A stretch of DNA of 28,781 nt from Gnetum montanum (Eukaryota > Streptophyta > Gnetopsida > Gnetales > Gnetaceae). A model generated the notes under the pieces. The model ran no database searches, was not told where the DNA came from, and saw only the letters and a program-made list of their open reading frames with translations. A program made the position numbers and the translations under genes. Of the stretch, positions 1-9,927 are shown piece after piece. The stretch lies in the NCBI GenBank assembly GCA_015680685.1, contig MNCI01026440.1, positions 20,113 through 48,893 on the forward strand, read 5' to 3'. The first letter of the stretch is position 1. The number at the start of each line of letters is the position of its first letter.

Positions 1-220
1 ATATGTCAGGCTCTCAATTGATTTCATGCAAAAGTGTGCTTCTCTTAGAATCAATAGTCAGCCAGTAGGTACCCTCTTATTTTGTAGCTATTGTGTATAG
101 ACACCTTTGAATTTCTACTTCTAGTGCATATTGCTTACATGTAGAGATGGATGTTTATTTTACTACCTAGACTTTCTGCACACAATTGTACCCTATATTA
201 TTATATGCAATGCATGAAAC

Positions 221-640
221 TCACTTCTTCTTGATCTTCCTGAATGCATTTTCTTTGGATATTTTGAAGGAAAGATCTTTGATGTCTATTCTTGCATCAA
301 TGGTGCTTAGCCATGCCCTTCCCATGATGATTGAGAAGGCCCCTTTACAGTTCTCCACCTTGATCACTAGGAAATTAGCACAATAAGACCACCAATAGAG
401 AATGGTCACAATGTCTTCTACCAATCCCAATGGAACAATGATGGACTACTCTTCCAATTTTAATCTAATATTACTCTTCTTTAAAGGAGGTAGGTTCCAT
501 GTAGTATACATCTCATGAAATATCAGGTTGACACTAAAACTAAAATCAAGAAGAGCCTTACATGATTCACTCTCAGCAATTTGCAAATAAATCAAAGGAT
601 TTCTAGGATCTGCTAACTTCTTGGGAAGGTTTTCGGTATG
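221..640 (-). pseudogene. Athila-type retropepsin (aspartic protease) domain, decayed
   Basis: Read right to left, the frame opens with PKKLADPRNPLIYLQIAES, reaches the active-site region ALLDFSFSVNLI (family form A-L-x-D-L-G-A-S-x-N-L) and ends with a flap and C-terminal part containing LGLVEDI and IIMGRAWLSTIDARIDI (family form ILGRPFLATA.ALID). The catalytic Asp is kept, but the following G-A-S has become S-F-S. One in-frame stop lies near 447. In the family this enzyme cuts Gag-Pol in the virus-like particle. The altered active-site loop and the stop make activity unlikely. Its position just downstream of the gag tail is normal for Athila elements. RT should follow to the left of the window. 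Family assignment is firm at domain level. Confidence 0.8.
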
Positions 641-1333
641 GATCTAATTAGATATGGCATGAGTAAGCATCATAATATGTTCCCTGGGGCAATGTTTGGT
701 TTGAAGGGGACTTGAAGGAATTTGATATAAAGGAAGATGGAGAAAAAGGATTGTCAACTGTAGGTGTATTTGAGGGCTTAGGTAGACCACGTGCTCAAAA
801 GAAAGGAAGTTTCTTTGATCAAGTATTCAAACCACTTAGTTGATGAACTAGTTGTAGATTAATGACCCTAGTAGCATTGCATTGTTATGATTGAGTTGTG
901 AGTTCATCCTACATAGGTGAAGTAGGTGGTAGTTATATGGATAGAGGAGGATAATGGTAATAGGTGGTATCTTTTCTTGCATGTGAAGAATGAGTTTGAT
1001 AATAATTAGAAGGGTGGTAGTGAGATTGAAAAGTATAAACGTGATTGGAGAAGTCACGTGGAGACAAGGATTACTCAATGCAATACCATAGAGGTCAGGT
1101 TGTTGGTAAGGGTATTGTTGCCTTGGTGGTACTAGTGCCCATGAATATGGTTGCTACCATTGTTGATATTGCTCATATGGTTACGATGGAGGTCCACTTG
1201 GATAATATTGTTGTTGCTGGTGGAACTGCTTAGAATTACCTTGAAGATAATGCAATTTTCTAGGTGTTTTCCTGTGTGTTAGTTGTAGATTCAAAGCATA
1301 TATCCTAGACTCTTGCAAGTGTGATTCTATGAA
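641..1333 (-). pseudogene. Pro/Gln/Tyr-rich Gag C-terminal tail, decayed
   Basis: Between zinc knuckle and protease the minus strand reads as a low-complexity tail, best seen at about 1,080-1,230 with runs such as QQQQYYPSGPPS and PPRQQYPYQQPD, broken by stops. The other family member has a Pro/Tyr-rich tail at the same place (20,941-21,720), which supports the reading. The 641-1,080 stretch is too decayed to follow in one frame. Confidence 0.5.
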
Positions 1334-1372
1334 ACAACATCCCTTAGGATGGTCATACTAGCAGACATCACA
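1334..1372 (-). pseudogene. Gag zinc knuckle (CCHC), with stop
   Basis: The minus strand reads C-D-V-C-stop-Y-D-H-P-K-G-C-C: the spacing C-x2-C-x3-H-x4-C with a stop at the fifth position. The intact partner at 21,787-21,825 has the same spacing and the shared core YDHPKG. Such knuckles bind element RNA during packaging. Confidence 0.75.
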
Positions 1373-1714
1373 TCCACCACCATCATCCAATTCACTTCCT
1401 GCAACTTTCTCTATTGTAGTAATCTTTCCCTTACCTGTTTAATAGGCATGTTTAACTTCCTTGTGCTTCCTGTGCTCATGATCACTATCTTATTCTTTGG
1501 ACTCTTTAGTAATTTTTATGATAGCTTGAAATTTGTTATCCATGGAGTCCCATAACTGATCAAACTTTATCATAATTTCATATTGAAATTTTTGAAGTGA
1601 AAAGGCTTTCCTATTCACCATCTCATTAAGTGCTAATTCTTCCTCACTCTCACAAAATCAAGCCTCCCTCCTGCAAATAAAAGAATTGTGATTATACTCA
1701 TCTACACTTTTTCA

Positions 1715-2215
1715 TTTTCTTAATTCACCTTCTACTTTAACTACTTGCTTAATTAATCTTTGGATTTGATGGATGCTTAATTTGGACATTCGTCATTGGG
1801 CATAGACACCAAGGGTTCTCCTTATTTTAGATCAATGTGTGTCTATAATGTGATGAAGTTGATCCAGTTGAGAATAACCATGACTAGGACATCTGTGCAT
1901 TAAAAAATAGTATCGACCAATGGAAGCATTCAAGGGTTTGTGTGTTCTTTGTTTCCATCCTTGGATTTACCTTCTCAAGTTGGACACTCTAGAGTATGTT
2001 TGATATTTATCATTAAATAATTCAAGCATTATACTACATCATCTGATAGATTTTTGTTCTAAGGACCGATACTAATTTTCTGCTTCTTTAATGAGTTTCC
2101 TTGGGAACAACTTAAGTTTTTGCCACTCATTCTCTATATTTTGCAAGGCACATGCATCTTGAAAAGCTTAGAGGTGGTTCTATATATCTGAGTTATATCC
2201 TCCTTTGAACCTAAG
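1715..2215 (-). pseudogene. Retrotransposon Gag core domain, decayed
   Basis: One minus-strand frame runs from FKGGYNSDI through HL-stop-AFQDACALQNIENEWQ, KLKLFPRKLIKEAEN, LELFNDKYQTYSRVSNLRR and IQGWKQ to LIKQVVKVEGELR, with several in-frame stops but no clear frameshift. It matches residue by residue the other copy (FLGGYDLDLH, LLAFYDACTWNN, VEVFNNKYQTYARVSALRK, IQGWKQEKHEPLD). This is the Retrotrans_gag fold, the capsid part of Athila Gag. Several stops sit where the sister copy has Q, W or Y. The N-terminal gag and leader (about 2,216-3,319) are not followable in one frame. Confidence 0.75.
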
Positions 2216-3319
2216 AATATTGTTCATATATAGCCTCTTGATTTGACTATCCTTTGTAGGCATTGCTGGATTTGTACTACCTTTGTAATGTTTAGCATAC
2301 TCTAGGTAGTAAGCAAAGGCTCATCAAGGCCTTAATTTTGGTGCCTTCAATGCACTCTACTACCCCTTTGTTCATGGCATCTTGTCTCTCTTGAATGCCC
2401 ATGCCCTTGGTCTTGCCTTGCCTGATAGTCCCTTTAATCATTTCAGTCTTATTAATCACCTCCATCATAGTTACACCTCCTATAGTTGCGATCAAAGCCA
2501 AAAGAAGAAGAGGATGATGACAAAGGTAAAGAGGAAGGAGGACTAGCATCATCATGGTGCCTGCTACCACCTATTTAGTGATCACAACCACAATCAGAAT
2601 CTTGTTTCTTATTTGCATCCCTACCCTAACTTACCTCTTTGGATCCTTGTTTATCATTGGATCCATTCTTACTAGAACTAGGATTGTGAATCATGGACTG
2701 CAAGTTTTGGTTTTGACCTCCTTCACCCAAGTCAAATAGAGGAATTTCACTAAATGAAAAACCCCTAGAGAAGGGATTTCCACCATCTTTTTGATACAGT
2801 AGGAATGAAGAATCATTAAATCCTTTTCCCTTTGTAGATTCGTAACATTGTTCTAACTAGCAATCCCTAAGATGTTGTGCCTCAGTGGGATGATAATCTC
2901 TGGCATGATTATCCTACACCACCTACTTAGCATGAAGTCCTTGGAGACCCCATTTTATAAGCATTTGTTGGAGCATTACAGGCATAGCTCGATCGAGTGA
3001 CAACAGAATGTTACCCTCCATGTCACGCCATCGCAACTATTCATCTTGGTGTAGGATGAAGATGAAATTTGGAACATACTCATCAGGATGAACATATACC
3101 ACTCAATATTGTTGAGGCATTGGTTGATGTACTTCATCAAACTTGGGTGAAGAATTGCTCCTGTGAGAAGAATACATTTTATGTTAGAGAATAAAAATGC
3201 AGTGTTTTTCTAAATAGTGTTGTAGTTACTATAAAGTGTGATATGACTCTAAGGTTCTTTCCAACGATTTTGAATAATTTTCATTAAATCCTAGATCATG
3301 CATGCAACTACTAAAAGGT
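2216..3319 (-). other. Decayed gag N-terminus and 5' leader
   Basis: By position this stretch should hold the Gag N-terminus and untranslated leader of the left-edge element. I find no frame longer than about 90 codons that resembles Gag, and the 92-codon minus frame at 2,292-2,570 has no recognisable similarity. I see no other gene here. Confidence 0.4.
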
Positions 3320-3336
3320 TCCCGACCACAACACTA
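3320..3336 (-). other. Primer-binding site, tRNA-Asp type, degraded
   Basis: Read on the minus strand, one base after the LTR end, the site is TAGTGTTGTGGTCGGGA. It resembles the Athila primer site complementary to the 3' end of tRNA-Asp (TGGCGCCGTTGCCGGGGA), with one base lost and mainly transitions elsewhere. Confidence 0.5.
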
Positions 3337-4053
3337 ATAGTGAGTAGTGAGGTACCCCTACACCCAATAAAATGAATCACTAAGGCATTCATATGCAATC
3401 TGGTCAAACTTCATGGACCTATAGTTTGTTAGTGCACTAATCCTCTAGGAAGTGAAATGGGCATTGAGAACATTTGTTGACTTCCCAACTACACTTATGA
3501 AGCTCAAGGATATGATTTAAGTATAATTAAGGCACATGATTGCTATCATTTTATGTTTTGTAAGTTTAATTGCCTACAACAAGAATGAAAGGTAGAGTAT
3601 TTTAAGATCTAATCCATCTACTATCTAGCTAGCCTAACACAAGTACTCATTCCCACTTACCAAATACATCCCGAAAACGTATAGTGCTGCTGAGCTACCA
3701 AATCTTAAGCATTTCTAGGTTACCAAATGCTACACGTATGCTTGAGGTGGTCATGCTTGTGTTAATTAACAATTGGAAATTAATTACTTAATTAAAGTGC
3801 ATTGAAATGAAGTGCATGAATATTAAATGCATCAAGAAAACATTAATATATCCTCAATACAACAAGGATGATCAAAAGGTTTGTTTTTTATTCCTGTTAC
3901 ACTACTATTCTTAGGTACATCAGTGCTCGAACTATACACACTCAGACTCTTATTGTGGCCATTAGAAAATATTCCAACTCTAGAGAAAATAAACTACAAG
4001 AGCTTCACTATCTATGACAAAAAATAATATGAAAATTGTGAGGCTAAGTGCTA

Positions 4054-4061
4054 TATTTATA
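4054..4061 (-). promoter_or_regulatory. TATA box of LTR B
   Basis: TATAAATA on the minus strand, at the position homologous to the TATA box in the three sister LTRs. U3 would lie to its right and R to its left. Confidence 0.6.
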
Positions 4062-4122
4062 GGCTAGCATATATCCCATGATATCAGATATTCGACATCA
4101 CATCTTGGGCTCCAACATTGGG

Positions 4123-4138
4123 TATCCAATATTGGATA
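4123..4138. repeat. Perfect 16-bp palindrome in LTR U3
   Basis: TATCCAATATTGGATA is a perfect inverted repeat. It sits just upstream of the LTR TATA box, where the younger sister LTRs carry an array of GCGATATCGC palindromes. Confidence 0.8.
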
Positions 4139-4173
4139 TTTGATATAAGAGCTAGTCAAAACATAATTTATCA

Positions 4174-4189
4174 CCTAGTAACAACACCA
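4174..4189 (-). other. Primer-binding site between tandem LTRs
   Basis: Minus-strand TGGTGTTGTTACTAGG begins one base after LTR A and stops exactly at the end of LTR B. Against the tRNA-Asp primer site its six mismatches are all transitions. No other internal sequence separates the two LTRs. Confidence 0.6.
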
Positions 4190-4190
4190 A

Positions 4191-5072
4191 TGATGAGTAG
4201 TAGGTGCCCCTACACCCAACAATATGAATCAAAAGTGTTCATGCATGATTTGGTTGAATTCCATGGATGGAACTAGTTGTGGATCTAGATTGTTAAGCAT
4301 TGATTGTAGGATGTTATCTTTCCACTTGGACTAGTGGTAGCTTTGTCACATATGGTTTAGTCCAAAGTGAGATGTATGATAATTGATGTTGTTGTAGCGT
4401 TATGTTAATCTTAATAGTAATGGAGAAATTAATTATTTAATCTAACTAACTAACAACAAGGTAAATCTAAACTAGCCTAGAGTAATGAGCATTGGATCTT
4501 GGCTTACCATACACATCTTAGGCTCATGTAACTATTATTGAGAATACCAAGTGTTATGCTACTAAGCGAACCAAGCAATAACACTACTGGGATTACCACA
4601 TAATTACACTTAAATGCTCAAAACTAATTGTACTTATTCCACTTTAATAATGAACAAGAAAGTAAACCATTTGGAAATGTAAATGATTAAACTAAGAAAA
4701 TAGTAAAAACTATGCTAATTAAAACTAAGTAGATGCTACAATGATGAAAAGTAATCTCGATCTTTATTTTTGAACATGAACTATGCCCAAGTACACTTCA
4801 CTTGAATAAAGATTTCATACAATTACTCAACACCACACTATAGACATTCACTCTATTGCTAAAGCTATGAAAAAAAACTACAATAGTCTACTTAAGGATG
4901 AAATGAAAAGTTCTTTGAATCATGCCCTCAAGTGTTATATTTATAGAAAGGCATTCATCCTAGGATATTGGATATCTAATGACATAGCATGTTCTCCAAT
5001 ATCAGGGCTAAGATATCAAGTATCCAATATCAAGGATCTAATATCTTAGCCTACAAAAAAAATGATTTATCA
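4191..5072 (-). repeat. LTR A, tandem upstream copy
   Basis: This 882-bp LTR starts tgatgagtagtaggtgcccc and ends ...gatttatca, in the same orientation and family as LTR B. TATA box at 4,938-4,945 (minus). The U3 block at 4,963-5,046 is rich in GATATC, CCAATATC and TATTGGATATC motifs, a looser version of the palindrome block. It is abutted to LTR B with only a primer site between them. Confidence 0.8.
4938..4945 (-). promoter_or_regulatory. TATA box of LTR A
   Basis: TATAAATA on the minus strand, followed downstream by the LTR body. Position conserved with the TATA boxes of the other three LTRs of the family. Confidence 0.6.
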
Positions 5073-5411
5073 ACTTTTAAAGGATGGTGTTGATTCCAAC
5101 ATTCTCATGTTTGGCATGGGGCCATGGAGTTTAAATTTTTCTACCACTAGGACTTAGAGTCCCATGATCATCAATTATACATTATTGAGACAACTAATAC
5201 TTGGGTGCATGATGAGACTACTAGTTTATTAGTTGTGAGATTTAGTAGATAAGTTATAATAGAAAAATATTGTCAATCTTTTAGTTACCTCAACAAGTTT
5301 GCCCATGTACTTCAGTTTAGTTACCAAGATGAGTTTCTTTATTTACCATTAAGGTAAAATATATATTGCTATTGCTAAAGGTAATAAGGATTATTATTGT
5401 TGTTGTTGTTT

Positions 5412-5936
5412 TTAAATGTGGAACTTGAGGTTCTCCACATGAGTTTTGAAGGACAATTCACGATCATGGAGAATTTGTCCTATCAAATGAATGACTACCA
5501 GCAGCTGTAGACATCAATTCAAGCATTCGACATCGAATGGAAATAGTTCAAATCTTGGTTCGTCAACTTGAAAGAACTCTTCCTGGCATTGCCATGTCCT
5601 TGGGAGGTTCCAGTTCCAGCACACATTGGTGAAGCTTCCTAGATAGTGAACGATCTTAGAAGCAAAGAGGAAATAATGAGGGCCCTCTTGGAGACTTTTT
5701 GGCTACCTGTAGAAGTTACAGCTGCTGTGGGATAATCATCATTCATGCCACTGCCACTGCATGGGCCAGAGGCTGGTGAAGGTCCAAATGTTAATGAGTT
5801 TAAGAAAGCTTTTCTCCAACAATTTCTCTCTAATGACATTCATCTTCATAAATCTCCACCTTCTATTTTAATATCCAAAGTTATTGGCATGTCATTAGGA
5901 AAAACAAACTTGCCATTTTCAATCTTTGCATTTTAA
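5412..5936 (+). pseudogene. Pseudo-exon of an unidentified gene
   Basis: One plus-strand frame runs about 525 bases with no frameshift but four in-frame stops, at about 5,508, 5,547, 5,640 and 5,730. It reads as ordinary soluble protein, for example LEVLHMSFEGQFTIMENLSY, then SWFVNLKELFLALPCPWEVP, then IVNDLRSKEEIMRALLETFW, then VNEFKKAFLQQFLSND. The protein-like composition and single frame distinguish it from the surrounding DNA. The stops fit single C-to-T changes in Gln codons (CAG to TAG, CAA to TAA), except possibly the second, which could come from Lys or Glu. I do not recognise the family. There is no gag or pol similarity, so it could be a captured or retroposed host exon, or the remnant of the gene these elements invaded. 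Confidence 0.5.
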
Positions 5937-6929
5937 TTGAAACATTTTTCAAACAAAGACCCTAAAACCTTGTAAAAAGTAAGGAAGGTATTTTAATTTT
6001 ATCTTGGTAGGAAATTATGTCAAACATTTCTTATATAATAGGATGCCTTGAAAGGTTTGAAACAAAAGATTAATATTGCCCCATGTTAGCAATGAGCTCA
6101 ACAAGAATGAAGAATTGTCAGCTCTAGAGTTTCCATCTTCATGCTAGCAATGTAATAGGGTCTATGCAGCATATTTTCTCTACTAGTGAAAGCATAGTAG
6201 AAATTGCAGCCATACTCCAACAATCAATACCATGCATGAGAAAATGTAGGTTTTTTCCCTTAGGAGAGCTACATGCATGGAAAATTTCATGGTGCATGGT
6301 TTCCCTAAGTAGTAAAACTAACACCAATTTCAGGCTACAAACAAAACATCAACAAGGCTACCACAAAATCTAGAAAGTCTGTCATTCCTCCATAATACAT
6401 AGCAACTTCTTACAATTGTGCTAGATCTCTATTAAGGGCTAGTGTGTAAAATGATTTACATAAGCAATGGTCATTGTCTTGCAACAATAATTATGGCACT
6501 AGGACTTGAATGCATGGATTTCCAGGTTGTCAATTACATGATGGTTGAACAAGGATTTTTTAGCATGTCTAGGTTTGGATAGGCTCTCGTTTGCATAGGG
6601 CTAATGCTCAATGTGATTCTATGAATGCTTATCCAACCATGGTGTGCAACTTGAATGGTCTGAGCAGTGTCTCTTGCATGCTCCACTTAAGCATGCTAGC
6701 AAGCTTAGGCTACCTTTAGGGCAACAAGGCTTCCATCCATAAGCTATGCAAGGGGGATAACACATCAGATTTGCATATTCAAAGCCTTACCTAAGCACAT
6801 GATTTTAGTGCTTCATGCCCCAAAGCCTCACATCAATTGTTCTTGATGAAACAATATTCTATGTTCTCATTTCCTAGTTCAACCTATGCATAGAGTCTTT
6901 ACATATAGAGATATTCACTAGACTTGTTG
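5937..6929. other. Unassigned flanking DNA
   Basis: AT-rich sequence between the pseudo-exon and the second element. Two overlapping frames of about 60-70 codons on opposite strands (6,139-6,373) look like chance. I find no repeat ends, RNA gene or protein similarity here. Confidence 0.4.
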
Positions 6930-6934
6930 CTAAG
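6930..6934. repeat. Target-site duplication (ctaag), left copy
   Basis: The 5 bp immediately outside the 3' LTR are ctaag, identical to 24,080-24,084 outside the 5' LTR. Confidence 0.85.
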
Positions 6935-7810
6935 TGATGAGCAGCGAGGTACCCCTACGCTCAACCATATGAGTACGAGCATTTTCATGCGTGATCTGGT
7001 CAAACTCCGCAGAAAAATTAGTTGTGGCACCTAGACAGTTAACCTTAGTTCGCAATTCGCTACCTTCCCACCTAGACTAGTATTTATCATTTGTCATGTA
7101 TGGTTTAGTCCAGAGTGAGGTGTATGATGTGTTCCTAAATCTAATGCTACTCCTGATGGCAGTGAAAAATAATATTAACTAAGCTAAGCTAGGAGGGAAA
7201 GGGTAAGAGAATCTATTCTAGCCTAAGTGCGATGAGCAACTGATTCTTTGATCAACCGTACACATCTTGGACTTCATGCACGACTACCACTGGGACTACC
7301 AAGCGTAGGTCCTAGGTACGCCACTGGGATTACCAAGTGTAGATCCCAAATACGCCACTAGGATTACCAAGCGCAGATCCTGGCTACGCCACTGGGCTAC
7401 CAAGTAGTCACACTTAAATGCTTGTAACCAAGTTGTACTCGTTCCGCTTCTAGGAGTTCAAGGGTGAGAGAGACTAATTGTGATGAGCAACCAATTCCTT
7501 GACTAATCGTACACATTCGTAAATGCTCGTAATCAAGTCGTACTTACACCGTGCTATGAAAGCAATAAATAACATTAAATAAACAAAAAAATAAATAACA
7601 AAGTGAATGCTGCAATGATGAAGTAATCTTGATCTTTATTCCTAGTCATGTGGGGGTCCAAGTACGTTACACTCGAATAAAGACATCGTACAACTACATT
7701 CACCACACTGCGGGTAGACACTAGAAGAATAAACTAACTCTGGAGGGATCAAACTACCAAAGTTTCACTACAATCTAGCTTGGAATTTTGAATAAGGGAG
7801 AGCTGCTTCT

Positions 7811-7818
7811 TATTTATA
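7811..7818 (-). promoter_or_regulatory. TATA box of the 3' LTR
   Basis: TATAAATA on the minus strand, directly downstream of the palindrome array. It corresponds to 23,938-23,945 in the partner LTR. Confidence 0.6.
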
Positions 7819-7834
7819 AACATTGCGGTGGACT

Positions 7835-7893
7835 GAGATATTGCGTACACGATATTGCGGGGAGATGCGATATCACGGCCCATGCAATATCGC
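7835..7893. repeat. GATATC palindrome array, four copies
   Basis: Ten-base copies GAGATATTGC, ACGATATTGC, GCGATATCAC and GCAATATCGC start at 7,835, 7,849, 7,867 and 7,884 (spacing 14, 18, 17). They are diverged forms of GCGATATCGC. Confidence 0.8.
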
Positions 7894-7902
7894 GTCCCAT
7901 CA

Positions 7903-7912
7903 TACCCCCACG
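7903..7912 (-). other. Polypurine tract of the 17-kb element
   Basis: The minus strand reads CGTGGGGGTA directly before the LTR start TGATGGG. This is a short G-rich tract in the place of the plus-strand primer; weak by itself but correct by position. Confidence 0.45.
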
Positions 7913-8085
7913 ACTGAATGAAAACTCGTCCTCGAGTTACAAAGAGAATAAGTTCCATTAATTACACAGTGGATAGGTATGGGATTATTAACTGTAAAAA
8001 ATGAAACAAAACAATTCTGTAGTGTGGGAAGGACACGATAGAGAAAAATACTACACTACTACAAAAATGGGGAACTCATGTAGTT

Positions 8086-8545
8086 CCTGGTGGCGGTGAC
8101 TCCTCCATAGGTGTCTTTCCCTTTTCTTGTGCTCCAGGTCTTAGAATTTGATGGTGTTGATGTATGGCCTGGAGTTTCTCCTCTTGTAAGGCCTTGAGTG
8201 CCTTGGCATTTGTGTAAGTTTGCACTTGTGCCATAGAGGTAGCCTAGTCAGCCTTCTCTTTTTTTTCCACCACCCTTTTATTCTCTGTCAACAGTTTATT
8301 AAGTTTCTCAATTCTGAAAGTATCCAACTGGTTCTAAGTAACCTTTGGCCCTGTATTTGGAAGGTTTAATACTTCCAAGATGGCTTGAATAGAGAAATCA
8401 ATAGTTACACTACAAATGTTAACCATGGTGCCTTCTGCTTTATTTTGCCAAAATTTGTATGTTTCCCCCAAGTACCAAGCACTGCTTTCAGAGAGGGTAT
8501 CTCCTACTTCTGCCTACCTGGACTATACGGTAGGAGGATCTTCTT
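8086..8545 (-). pseudogene. Short coiled-coil C-terminal frame before the 3' LTR
   Basis: The minus strand reads VTIDFSIQAILEVLNLPN, then a heptad-like Lys/Glu-rich run (IEKLNKLLTENKRVVEKKEK), then MAQVQTYTNAKALKALQEEK, and ends with PMEESPPPGTT and TGA at 8,086-8,088. There are in-frame stops after PKVT and after KEKAD, both in otherwise normal context. To the right it continues through KAVLGTWGKHTNFGKIKQ in another frame, so there is at least one frameshift. This place, between pol and 3' LTR, is where some Athila elements carry an extra or env-like frame. No signal peptide or membrane segment is visible, so I do not call it env. It may simply be the end of a longer protein interrupted by the nested insertion. 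Confidence 0.5.
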
Positions 8546-9348
8546 GATGAACGCTGAATGTGTAACGACGGAAAATGTCGATAGCTGGAATACCAAACAA
8601 GATCTATGTACACAGTCTTAACCACGAATCCGTGTGAGGGCTGTGCTGGAGAAAATGAATCCGCAGTGCCCTGAACATTCTTGTCGATCAGACAGGGACT
8701 TACTAAATCAGTAAATCAACGAAGATTATGAGCATTTCGTGGGACGATCTAATTCGATGAATCGCGAAGGGGAAAGGAAAACGATGTAAATAAATAGCAA
8801 CAATGACAACATTGACGCGACAAAAGGGATCGGATTTAAGCGAAATGCATGATTTTAAGATATGTACTTTGACCTGAAAAATTGAGTATTTTGTACACAG
8901 AGTTACAATGGAAAGATTCTGATTATCTTGTGTGAAACATACACAAAATAATAAGAAAGAGAAACTGTTCAGCAAGGAGTGCAGAATGAAGCTTAGTCTA
9001 CCTCTTGAGCCAAAGACGGAGTGCAAGGAAGGTCAAGCTCGGATGCCTATCAACCAACTGTATTTGATCGATAGATCTTGCCAACGTCTCCAAATGATCT
9101 CTCGATCTCTGCTTTATCTTCTTCGCATTGGGGTAGCCTCTGCTCAAAACTGCCTAGGATCACCGATGGGAGAACTGTATTTTCGCCAAAAGGTATGATC
9201 GTTCCTTGCTGCCAACACTCAAAGAATGTCTCTTGCTTCTACTCAAAGATGATAACTGTCAAAAGCTGAAGATGCTAAAATGCTACTCTGCTTCGAAAAA
9301 GTTGGAAAGTTCTCTTGCTCTGGTCTCTTCTTTCTCTGCCAACTGGAG

Positions 9349-9356
9349 TATTTATA
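9349..9356 (-). promoter_or_regulatory. TATA box of the Tat LTR-like unit
   Basis: CTTATAAATACTCC on the minus strand, directly downstream of the GCGTA motif array. Same arrangement as in the Athila-like LTRs: motif array, then TATA. Confidence 0.5.
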
Positions 9357-9389
9357 AGCTGTGACAGCATGTAGAAAAGGCACGACCTT

Positions 9390-9762
9390 GATGTACGCTG
9401 CGTAAAGCGTAGTGAAGCGTAAAAAATGATCAACTCAATGATAAATTACGCTGATGTACGCTGCGTAGCGTAACTAGCATAAAAGCGTCAATCTGTAAAA
9501 AGAAAGGAACTGATCTGTCGCACTTTCATTGGACTTTTCCTTTGATCCTTTTGAAGCTCATTATGCTGCCTTGTGTAACAAAGCGTAAATCTGACCTCGG
9601 ACAAAAGACTTAGCAGGATATGCGAGAAGTCGCATATTACGCTGCTTAGGCCTTAAGTTTCATCAAATATGCTAAAGTAAGTTACCTTTTGATGTCAGAC
9701 TATGTTAAATAGAATTACGCTATGTATCATTACGCTATGTTGCGTAATGTAGCGTAAAAATA
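9390..9762. repeat. GCGTA/TACGC motif array
   Basis: About fourteen copies of GCGTA or its complement TACGC occur within some 370 bases, in clusters of mixed orientation (for example tacgctgcgtaaagcgtag and tgttgcgtaatgtagcgtaa). The copies are irregularly spaced, so this is a motif cluster rather than a simple satellite. Confidence 0.75.
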
Positions 9763-9927
9763 GAAAACATAGTGAAATTTGAAATCTGTAAGGAACTTGG
9801 AGACTTGATGCTGGGCGTCGTTTCGCCTCACTTTGCCTTGTTCTGCCTTCTGGAAATTTTGCCGTGAACTTTCGCCCAAATCATGCATCTTCGCCTTAGG
9901 CCGATTCGCGATTTCTACGGTGTTTCA

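Larger units (their letters stand above)
3338..4173 (-). repeat. LTR B of left-edge Athila-like element
   Basis: The plus-strand start (tagtgagtagtgaggtaccc) aligns with the starts of the LTRs at 4,191, 6,935 and 23,062, with the TG end mutated to TA. It ends in ...atttatca. A TATA box lies at 4,054-4,061 on the minus strand, and beyond it a palindrome-rich block at about 4,081-4,145 contains a perfect 16-bp palindrome. This LTR is followed directly by a primer site (3,320-3,336) and gag, so it is the working 5' LTR of the element. Confidence 0.8.
1..5072 (-). mobile_element. Partial Athila-like Ty3/gypsy LTR retrotransposon, old copy
   Basis: The element reads on the minus strand. From right to left it has two tandem LTRs, primer sites, a long decayed leader, gag, zinc knuckle, Pro/Gln/Tyr-rich tail and an Athila-type aspartic protease, and then leaves the window before RT. 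The gag core and knuckle align closely with the gag at 22,918-20,941, and the LTRs share ends and TATA position with those at 6,935 and 23,062, so both belong to one family. Many stops and transitions show that this copy is older. The 5 bp after its outer LTR end (acttt, 5,073-5,077) would be the target duplication, but the partner lies outside the window. Confidence 0.85.
6935..7902 (-). repeat. 3' LTR of the 17-kb element
   Basis: Begins tgatgagcagcgaggtaccc and ends ...gcgtcccatca. It aligns over its whole length with 23,062-24,079. TATA box at 7,811-7,818 (minus). Four GATATC-type palindromes lie between TATA and the outer U3 end (7,835, 7,849, 7,867, 7,884), against seven in the partner; this accounts for the 50-bp length difference. 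Confidence 0.9.
8550..9927 (-). repeat. LTR-like end of the Tat block
   Basis: On the minus strand the unit begins TGAAACACCG right after a purine tract (9,928-9,942), contains a dense GCGTA motif array as U3, and has a TATA box at 9,349-9,356 followed by some 800 bases that would be R and U5. The far end is uncertain (TG candidates at 8,545-8,561). Because no second copy is found in the window, the LTR call rests on this layout alone. Confidence 0.5.

Noticed and set aside
4963-5046. GATATC motifs in LTR U3 as circadian evening-element sites
   Set aside because: The required AAAATATCT context is absent; only the generic ATATC core is shared.
5390-5414. TTG microsatellite
   Set aside because: A short simple repeat with no further structure.
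6139-6373. Overlapping 62-69 codon frames resembling an organelle-type or PPR fragment
   Set aside because: No PPR spacing or other motif could be read in any frame.
8385-8621. Plus-strand frame of 78 codons with several Cys and Tyr residues
   Set aside because: It overlaps the minus-strand coiled-coil frame and shows no start context or similarity; treated as a shadow.
8703-9198. Frames of 107 (minus) and 88 (plus) codons inside the LTR-like unit
   Set aside because: They lie in what should be R/U5, overlap each other and lack similarity.
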